DNA of 33,552 bases from an uncultured Veillonellaceae bacterium (GTDB lineage Bacteria > Bacillota > Negativicutes > Veillonellales > Dialisteraceae). A program made the translations under genes and the position numbers. The notes beneath the pieces are model-generated. The model was not told where the DNA came from and searched no databases. It worked only from the letters and a program-made list of their open reading frames with translations. Location of the stretch: assembly GCA_949286115.1 (NCBI GenBank), contig CASEBK010000005.1, positions 1 to 33,552 on the forward strand. The letters are read 5' to 3'. This document shows, in pieces, positions 29,302 through 33,552 of this stretch; the stretch's first letter is position 1, and the number at the start of each line of letters is the position of its first letter.

Positions 29302-30500
29302 AATGGGAAGACATCCCCGCCGCGCTCGAAGCGGTCCGGGCGCGGGGGCAGTACCGGGAGATCTCCGACCTCCGCATGGAGAGCGCCTCCAGAGGGCGGC
29401 TCCGAGACGGCACGGAAGCGCTCGTTTTTCACTCGAACGACTACCTCGGCATGACCCACGAGCCCGCCGTCATCGAAGCAGCGCGTCTCGCCCTCCGGTG
29501 GGGCACTGGCTCCGGCGGCGCGCGGCTCACCTCCGGCGCGTCCTTTGAGCTCTCCGACCTCGAACGGGAGCTCGCCCGGTTCAAAGGCCAGGAAGCAGCG
29601 CTCGTCTTCAATACGGGATACATGACGAATCTCGGCGTGCTCTACGGCCTGGCCGGGCCGGGAGACGTCATCTTCAGCGACAGCCTGAACCACGCCAGTC
29701 TCATCGACGGCTGCCGCATCTCCCGCGCCCGCGTGGCCGTCTATCCCCACAGCGATATGGACGCCCTCGCCCGCCTCCTTCGAGACACAGACTGCGCCGG
29801 CGGCCGGTATATCGTGACAGACGGCGTCTTCAGCATGGACGGCGACGTGGCCCGCCTGCCGGACCTCGCCGAGCTCGCCCGCACCGGTTATGCGCGCCTT
29901 CTCGTAGACGACGCCCACGCCACCGGCGTCATCGGAGAGACCGGCCGGGGCACTGCCGAATACTGGCACATAGAAGGGGCCGTTGATCTGCAGGTGGGGA
30001 CCCTCAGCAAAGCGCTCGGCGCGGAAGGAGGCTTCGTCTGCGCCGCCCGGCCCGTCATCGAGTGGCTGCGGAATCGGTCGCGTCCCTTCATCTTCTCTAC
30101 CGCCATCGGCCCCGCCACCGCGGCAGCGGCTCTGAGGGCGCTCCGCCTCCTCGAGGCCCAGCCGGAAAGATACCTCGGCCGTCTTCGCCGGAACACCGCC
30201 CGCCTCCGCGGAGCGCTCACGGACGCGGGGGTCCCGCTCCTTCCGGGGGACACGCCCATCCTTCCCATCGTCATCGGAGACGAAACGAAAGCGGTCGCCT
30301 TCGCCGCCGCCTGTCGGAAAGAAGGGCTCCTCCTCTCCGCCATCCGTCCACCGTCCGTGCCTGAAGGCACCAGCCGTATCCGCCTCACCGTCACCGCCGC
30401 GCATACCGAAGGAGAGATCGACCGCGCCGCCTCCATCCTCATCAGCACCTGGCGCGCCCTCGCGGGAAGCTCGCCGGTTGGCAGCGCGCGCGGGATGTGA
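29298..30500 (+). CDS. bioF: 8-amino-7-oxononanoate synthase BioF
   Basis: A 400-residue PLP enzyme of the alpha-oxoamine synthase family that joins pimeloyl-CoA and alanine to make 8-amino-7-oxononanoate. The PLP lysine is Lys238 in TLSKALGAEGGF. VDDAHATGVIGETGRG carries the conserved Asp-Ala-His, and SNDYLGMTHEP, GSGGARLTSG and DSLNHASLIDGC are family signatures. Start ATG 29298 overlaps the bioW stop, so the two are translationally coupled. The stop codon lies within the promoter of the following tRNA gene. The close relative glycine C-acetyltransferase is less likely, given the bioW partner. Confidence 0.93.
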   Translation: MKWEDIPAALEAVRARGQYREISDLRMESASRGRLRDGTEALVFHSNDYLGMTHEPAVIEAARLALRWGTGSGGARLTSGASFELSDLERELARFKGQEAALVFNTGYMTNLGVLYGLAGPGDVIFSDSLNHASLIDGCRISRARVAVYPHSDMDALARLLRDTDCAGGRYIVTDGVFSMDGDVARLPDLAELARTGYARLLVDDAHATGVIGETGRGTAEYWHIEGAVDLQVGTLSKALGAEGGFVCAARPVIEWLRNRSRPFIFSTAIGPATAAAALRALRLLEAQPERYLGRLRRNTARLRGALTDAGVPLLPGDTPILPIVIGDETKAVAFAAACRKEGLLLSAIRPPSVPEGTSRIRLTVTAAHTEGEIDRAASILISTWRALAGSSPVGSARGM

Positions 30501-30504
30501 TATA
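30478..30504 (+). promoter_or_regulatory. Promoter of the tRNA-Gly gene
   Basis: TTGGCA (30478-30483) and TATAAT (30499-30504) with a short 15-base spacer and an extended -10 (TGATATAAT). It overlaps the end of bioF. Confidence 0.75.
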
Positions 30505-30524
30505 ATCTTTTCTGTAAATCGAAT

Positions 30525-30600
30525 ACGCGGATGTAGTTCATCGGTAGAACGTCAGCTTCCCAAGCTGAATGTAGAGGGTTCGATTCCCTTCATCCGCTCC
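30525..30600 (+). tRNA. tRNA-Gly, anticodon CCC
   Basis: A complete cloverleaf can be drawn: acceptor GCGGATG/CATCCGC, D stem GTTC/GAAC, anticodon stem TCAGC/GCTGA with loop TTCCCAA (anticodon CCC, reading GGG), five-base variable loop, T stem GAGGG/CCCTT with loop TTCGATT, discriminator T and encoded CCA. It marks the left edge of a lower-GC segment. Confidence 0.97.
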
Positions 30601-30610
30601 AGACTTTATC

Positions 30611-30643
30611 GGCATTCTCAGACTTTTTGAGAATGCCGTTTTT
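30611..30643 (+). terminator. Terminator of tRNA-Gly
   Basis: GGCATTCTCA (30611-30620) pairs with TGAGAATGCC (30628-30637), followed by a T run. Confidence 0.92.
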
Positions 30644-30859
30644 GTGTTTAACACCCAAAATAAATTTCAATGATAGGAAATGATGGACAACGGCAAGCAG
30701 GATGAGGCAAATAAGTCTCATAATTGCCTGGCATTTTTGATCCTTTAGATATTCAAAATAGGGAGCGTTTTTATTTTGGAAATGCTGGTTTGATGGAAAA
30801 AACAGCAATTTATTAAGGGATTTATTCCTGCCGTGCACGATACTAAAAGAGCGATCAGA

Positions 30860-30910
30860 AAAAGCCTCCGGGGAAGCTTAGCATTGCATGCTGCTCCCTC
30901 GGAGGCTTTT
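30860..30910. terminator. Large bidirectional hairpin
   Basis: AAAAGCCTCCG (30860-30870) pairs with CGGAGGCTTTT (30900-30910), and inner GC/CCC segments and GCAT also pair. A and T runs on either side make it a terminator on both strands. Confidence 0.8.
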
Positions 30911-30956
30911 ATTTCCTGATTAATTTGAGATAAGAATTTCGTGATGCTGTGCTTAG

Positions 30957-30983
30957 CCATTTTCCAAGTGACTTGGAAAATGG
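30957..30983. repeat. Perfect 27-base palindrome
   Basis: The left arm CCATTTTCCAAGT (30957-30969) is exactly repeated in reverse complement at 30971-30983, around a single central G. There is no T run on either side, so a terminator is unlikely. A protein-binding site is the simplest reading. Confidence 0.85.
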
Positions 30984-31021
30984 GATTGATATGGGCCTAA
31001 ATGTCTCTTGCAGAGACGATT

Positions 31022-31291
31022 TTAACTAAGTGCTTCTACAAACCAGCGGCCCGGCTTATCGCCGTCCATATCGCAGGCATGTTCGAAGAACAGGTAACAG
31101 AGTTTTCCACTGACCCGGATGGTATAGCGATCCCCCTGACCTCCGGCCTTGAGGGCTGGGGCAGGCGAGATATCTATGATCCGATCGACAGGAAAGCGGC
31201 GGCCATCTTCCCACAGAATGACCTGAGGAAGCATCCGGCCGTCTTCACGGAATTTTACGACGACTTCTACATACTGTTTTCGTGCCTCCAT
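31022..31291 (-). CDS. Conserved small protein divergent from dinB
   Basis: An 89-residue protein of unknown function. Beta-rich sequence segments are visible (YVEVVVKFREDGRMLPQVILW, EDGRRFPVDRI, DRYTIRVSGKLCYLFFE, GRWFVEAL). From memory, short proteins with this VVKF...WEDGRRF...RYT...GRWFVE pattern occur next to Y-family polymerase genes in other Bacillota; I cannot verify that here. ATG at 31291 follows AAAGGAAC. It is transcribed away from dinB, and the shared region carries a LexA-type box, so it may belong to the SOS response. An insertion (EHACDMDGDKP) near the C-terminus looks lineage-specific. No enzyme motif. Confidence 0.75.
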   Translation of the reverse strand: MEARKQYVEVVVKFREDGRMLPQVILWEDGRRFPVDRIIDISPAPALKAGGQGDRYTIRVSGKLCYLFFEHACDMDGDKPGRWFVEALS

Positions 31292-31334
31292 TGTCTTGAC
31301 GTTCCTTTCTTCATCTCCTACAATACAGAAAACA

Positions 31335-31369
31335 GAATATTTGTTCTATGCTAAATTATAGGATATCTT
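31335..31369 (+). promoter_or_regulatory. LexA-type SOS box overlapping the dinB promoter
   Basis: GAATATTTGTTC (31335-31346) differs at one position from the Gram-positive SOS box pattern GAAC-N4-GTTC. TTGTTC (31341-31346) within it is a fair -35, followed after 17 bases by TATCTT (31364-31369). LexA binding would block this promoter. Confidence 0.75.
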
Positions 31370-31406
31370 ATCGATAAAGTAAAGAATAAACGTTTGGAGG
31401 TGCGCC

Positions 31407-32645
31407 ATGCGAACGATACTCCATAGCGACATGAACTGTTTTTATGCGTCTGTCGAGATCATGCAGAATCCCCGCCTGCGGGGACTGCCGGTCGCCGTGT
31501 GCGGCGCCGTGGAAGACCGGCATGGCATCGTGCTGGCGAAATCCTATCCGGCCAAAGCCTATGGAATAAAGACCGGCATGGCGAGCTGGGAAGCGAAAAC
31601 GCTCTGCCCCGGCTTCATCATCGTCCCGCCTCATTATGATCTGTATTTCAAGTACAGCCGTCTGGCGCGGAAAATTTATCAGCAGTATACCGATGAAGTA
31701 GAGCCTTACGGCCTTGATGAGTGCTGGCTTGATGTGACGCACAGCGAGATCTGCGGAGACGGACTGACCATTGCGCAGCGTATTTCCAATGAGGTGAAGA
31801 AAAAGCTTGGTCTTACCGTGTCGATCGGGGTTTCTTGGAACAAAATATTCGCCAAACTCGGCAGTGATCTCAGGAAGCCGGATGCGATCACCGTCATATC
31901 CAGAGACAATTACAGGGAAAGAGTCTGGCCGCTTCCCGTATCTGATCTGCTGTATGTAGGCCCGGCCACGACGCGGAAACTTTTCGGATACGGGATCAAG
32001 ACCATCGGAGATCTCGCGGCTCGTTCAGATCGGTTTATGCAGCTTCTTCTCGGTAAAAACGGGGTGATGATCCGCCATTATGCCGCAGGGCTGGATACTT
32101 CCGCCGTGCTGCCTGCCAATGCACATATTCCCGTATATTCCGTCGGGAAAGGCATTACCTGTACCGGAGACCTTCATTCGCCGGAAGAGGCGGCACGAGT
32201 GATCATTGCCCTCTCGCAGGAAGTGGGCACACGGCTTCGCCGGATTCATGCATTTGCGACCGGAATTGGTTTGCAGCTCCGCACGTCTGAACTGACCTTC
32301 CGGCATTTTCAGGGGCGTCTGGAACATCCTGTGAGCAGTTCCCTGTTTATCGCAGATGCCATTATCCGACATCTGCTTCCGCAATACGACTGGCAGCTCC
32401 CCGTCCGTGCGGTGAGTATACGCACAGACCATCTGCTTCCTGACAGCGTACCGGATACCGTCGATCTGTTTCATCCTGATCAGGCACTCAAAGCGGCCAA
32501 ACTGGAAAAACTGGATGCGGCCATTGATGAGATTCGTCGGCGGTTTGGCAAACATGCGATCCAGCCGGCCTGTCTCCTGAATGATCTAAAAATGCCCGGC
32601 GACGGACGCGATCAGATCCGTTTGCCGGGGCGTATGCATCCATGA
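31407..32645 (+). CDS. dinB: Y-family DNA polymerase (DinB/Pol IV-like)
   Basis: A 412-residue translesion DNA polymerase of the Y family. The catalytic acidic residues are in place: Asp8 in HSDMNCFYASVE, and Asp104-Glu105 in YGLDECWLDVT. SIGVSWNKIFAKLGSDLRKP is the conserved palm/thumb stretch. DLLYVGPATTRKLFGYGIKTIGDLA is the helix-hairpin-helix, and the little-finger domain follows (about 230-350). The GLDECWLD form, rather than SIDEAYLD, marks a Bacillota branch of DinB/UvrX-like polymerases often found on accessory DNA. ATG at 31407 follows GGAGGTG. A LexA-type box overlaps its promoter. Base composition is lower in GC than the genes to the left, which suggests transfer. Confidence 0.92.
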   Translation: MRTILHSDMNCFYASVEIMQNPRLRGLPVAVCGAVEDRHGIVLAKSYPAKAYGIKTGMASWEAKTLCPGFIIVPPHYDLYFKYSRLARKIYQQYTDEVEPYGLDECWLDVTHSEICGDGLTIAQRISNEVKKKLGLTVSIGVSWNKIFAKLGSDLRKPDAITVISRDNYRERVWPLPVSDLLYVGPATTRKLFGYGIKTIGDLAARSDRFMQLLLGKNGVMIRHYAAGLDTSAVLPANAHIPVYSVGKGITCTGDLHSPEEAARVIIALSQEVGTRLRRIHAFATGIGLQLRTSELTFRHFQGRLEHPVSSSLFIADAIIRHLLPQYDWQLPVRAVSIRTDHLLPDSVPDTVDLFHPDQALKAAKLEKLDAAIDEIRRRFGKHAIQPACLLNDLKMPGDGRDQIRLPGRMHP

Positions 32646-32670
32646 TTTTTTCCTGCGGTCAGTTCACAGA

Positions 32671-32699
32671 AAAAGGGACGGTCATATGCCGTCCCTTTT
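32671..32699. terminator. Bidirectional terminator between dinB and the toxin gene
   Basis: AAAAGGGACGG (32671-32681) pairs with CCGTCCCTTTT (32689-32699). Confidence 0.92.
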
Positions 32700-32708
32700 C
32701 GGTGGTTT

Positions 32709-33050
32709 CTAATTTATGGATTCGTCGGGGTCTTCGTGGATAAAGGAGAAGAGCTTATTATAGTCTCTTTTGCCGTAAAGAACACGCAGGATGATGATAT
32801 CGTTATTGATTTTTCGGTAAAAGATCATATAACTGCCACTGATCAGATAGCGGTAGGCGGTGAAATGTCCTCCCATGCCGCGCATGGGCATCCCCATTTC
32901 ACCAAAATCTTCAAGTTTTGTGGTTGTGTCGATGATGCGGTCAATCGTTTTTTCTGCGGCCTGTGGACTTTCTAATTCTTCGGCAATATAACTGAAAATC
33001 TGCTCCAGATCATTTCTTGCCGGGAGGGTCATGACAATTTTATTTTTCAT
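32709..33050 (-). CDS. RelE/ParE-superfamily toxin
   Basis: A 113-residue toxin of the RelE/ParE superfamily, compact RNase-fold proteins that cleave mRNA at the ribosome or poison gyrase. The typical pattern is present: TLPARNDLEQIFSYIAEELESPQAAEKTIDRI, then YRYLISGSYMIFYRKINNDIIILRVLYGKRDYNKL. I chose the ATG at 33050, which overlaps the antitoxin stop; a GTG at 33062 is the alternative. The VLYGKRD ending with Arg and Asp is more ParE- or YoeB-like, but the mode of action cannot be settled. It lies downstream of and is coupled to its antitoxin. Confidence 0.87.
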   Translation of the reverse strand: MKNKIVMTLPARNDLEQIFSYIAEELESPQAAEKTIDRIIDTTTKLEDFGEMGMPMRGMGGHFTAYRYLISGSYMIFYRKINNDIIILRVLYGKRDYNKLFSFIHEDPDESIN

Positions 33051-33306
33051 AGTCTTTTGCACGGTCGCTGAAATAAGATTTTACCTCATCCAGGGTATAG
33101 AGCTCTCCCTTTGCGGCGGCCTGTTCTCCTTCAGCAAGGGCCTCCAGCAATTTCAGTTTTTGCCGGGTCTTTTCATAATCGTCAATGGTAAGAATCGCAA
33201 AACGGCCGCGACCGTTTTTGGTTAAAAATACGGGTTCTCCCATAGATACGTCGCGTAAGACTTCCGCGTAATTTCTGAGGTCAGAGATCGGTTTAATATT
33301 TGGCAT
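33040..33306 (-). CDS. Phd/YefM-family antitoxin
   Basis: An 88-residue antitoxin with the Phd/YefM N-terminal DNA-binding fold: IKPISDLRNYAEVLRDVSMGEPVFLTKNGRGRFAILTIDDYEK is a textbook match. The charged C-terminal part (about 60-88) would wrap the toxin. I chose the ATG at 33306, six bases after GAGGTG; the upstream GTG at 33315 lies inside that site. It is the first gene of the pair, with its own promoter and a perfect inverted repeat around it, as expected for autoregulation. Confidence 0.9.
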   Translation of the reverse strand: MPNIKPISDLRNYAEVLRDVSMGEPVFLTKNGRGRFAILTIDDYEKTRQKLKLLEALAEGEQAAAKGELYTLDEVKSYFSDRAKDYEK

Positions 33307-33324
33307 GATGATCACCTCAGCTTC

Positions 33325-33352
33325 AGTATAGCAAATGCGTTGTAAAATTCAA
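33325..33352 (-). promoter_or_regulatory. Promoter of the toxin-antitoxin operon
   Basis: On the minus strand TTGAAT (33352-33347), 16 bases and TATACT (33330-33325), with a TGC extended -10. Confidence 0.8.
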
Positions 33353-33368
33353 TGATAAATATTACAAC
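33339..33368. promoter_or_regulatory. Inverted repeat around the toxin-antitoxin promoter
   Basis: GTTGTAA (33339-33345) and TTACAAC (33362-33368) are perfect reverse complements separated by 16 bases and flank the -35. This is a probable operator for the antitoxin. Confidence 0.65.
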
Positions 33369-33418
33369 AAACACAGAAGGCAGGGGTAGCAAAGAAGCAA
33401 ATGAGAGATTGGTGCGAA

Positions 33419-33552
33419 TGTACAATTTAAGTGCAACATCCTATGGGACATAGAAAAAATGGCCCATAGGAGCCTGTCATAACTAAGGTGTTTCAGCTCA
33501 TTACCTTTCAGGAGGTTCCTATGTGCCATTATCATCATCTTACTCTCTTTGA
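33419..33552 (+). mobile_element. Left part of an IS30-like insertion sequence
   Basis: The window ends in the first codons of an IS30-type transposase. The leader holds a stem of CCTATGGG (33440-33447) with CCCATAGG (33463-33470), and further bases back to about 33419 may include the terminal inverted repeat. The exact element end cannot be fixed without the other end, which is outside the window. Confidence 0.6.
33521..33552 (+). CDS. IS30-family transposase, first ten codons only
   Basis: ATG at 33521 follows CAGGAGG and begins MCHYHHLTLF, which resembles the start of IS30-family transposases (xxYxHLTxxER). The rest, including the helix-turn-helix and DDE catalytic domain, lies beyond the window, so whether the gene is intact is unknown. 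Confidence 0.7.
   Translation, partial: MCHYHHLTLF

Larger units (their letters stand above)
30644..31021. other. Low-GC gap without a recognised gene
   Basis: AT-rich DNA after the tRNA gene. I find no supported gene: minus-strand frames run through the hairpin at 30860-30910 and lack ribosome binding sites. The gap holds that hairpin and a perfect 27-base palindrome (30957-30983). It may be remnant or regulatory DNA at the border of an inserted segment. Confidence 0.55.

Noticed and set aside
30590..30960. Two minus-strand open frames (71 and 82 codons) after the tRNA gene
   Set aside because: They run across terminator hairpins or into the tRNA gene, lack ribosome binding sites, and are not similar to any family I know.
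1..33552. CRISPR array, rRNA genes, complete prophage
   Set aside because: No regularly spaced short repeats, no rRNA sequence and no phage structural or integrase genes were seen. The repeats at 0.5-1.7 kb have a 524-base period and diverge between units.

Overview
The window is a GC-rich (mostly about 60-65% by eye) bacterial chromosome segment, probably from a Negativicutes-like member of the Bacillota (inference from gene content only). The supporting content is BioW-type biotin synthesis, a FeoA-FeoB pair with a FeoB-associated Cys-rich mini-protein, KtrAB, tandem BrnQ carriers, an Mn2+ (yybP-ykoY) riboswitch, Gram-positive-style GGAGG ribosome binding sites and a Gram-positive-type LexA box. 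Several promoters carry an extended -10 of the TGnTATAAT type.

Layout. 1-400 is the 3' end of ispE. 401-1740 has no convincing gene and is built of tandem and degenerate repeats with long hairpins; related fragments recur near 17.0-17.2 kb and 18.7 kb. 1780-2550 (-) is a GDT1/MneA-type Mn exporter gene behind a complete Mn riboswitch with terminator and promoter. 2.6-7.9 kb holds an M19 dipeptidase, a flavin-reductase-like protein, an iron-type alcohol dehydrogenase, an ADP-ribosylglycohydrolase homologue that has lost its metal ligands, and a small FMN-binding protein. 8.0-14.3 kb is a co-directional block: nicotinate phosphoribosyltransferase, five adjacent divergent paralogues of an exported protein of about 250 residues that I do not recognise, and a TauE/SafE permease.

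14.4-16.9 kb is the feoA-feoB-feoB-associated iron uptake operon. 17.3-18.4 kb (-) is mnmA. 18.8-19.6 kb (-) holds a Gdx/SugE-type guanidinium exporter and a HxlR regulator, divergent from an FMN reductase. 20.3-23.2 kb (-) is a tandem brnQ duplication. An MFS permease, MarR and LysR regulators, and the ktrB-ktrA potassium uptake operon follow. 28.4-30.5 kb is a two-gene bioW-bioF operon, whose leader has a near-consensus promoter running straight into a terminator hairpin.

A tRNA-Gly(CCC) gene at 30525-30600 marks a sharp compositional break. Beyond it the DNA is visibly poorer in GC and holds an SOS-type Y-family polymerase with a divergent small partner gene, a Phd/YefM-RelE/ParE toxin-antitoxin pair and the start of an IS30-like element. 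This looks like an accessory island at a tRNA gene. The most original content is the five-member exported-protein array, the dispersed repeat family and the ADP-ribosylglycohydrolase pseudoenzyme. No CRISPR array or rRNA gene is present.
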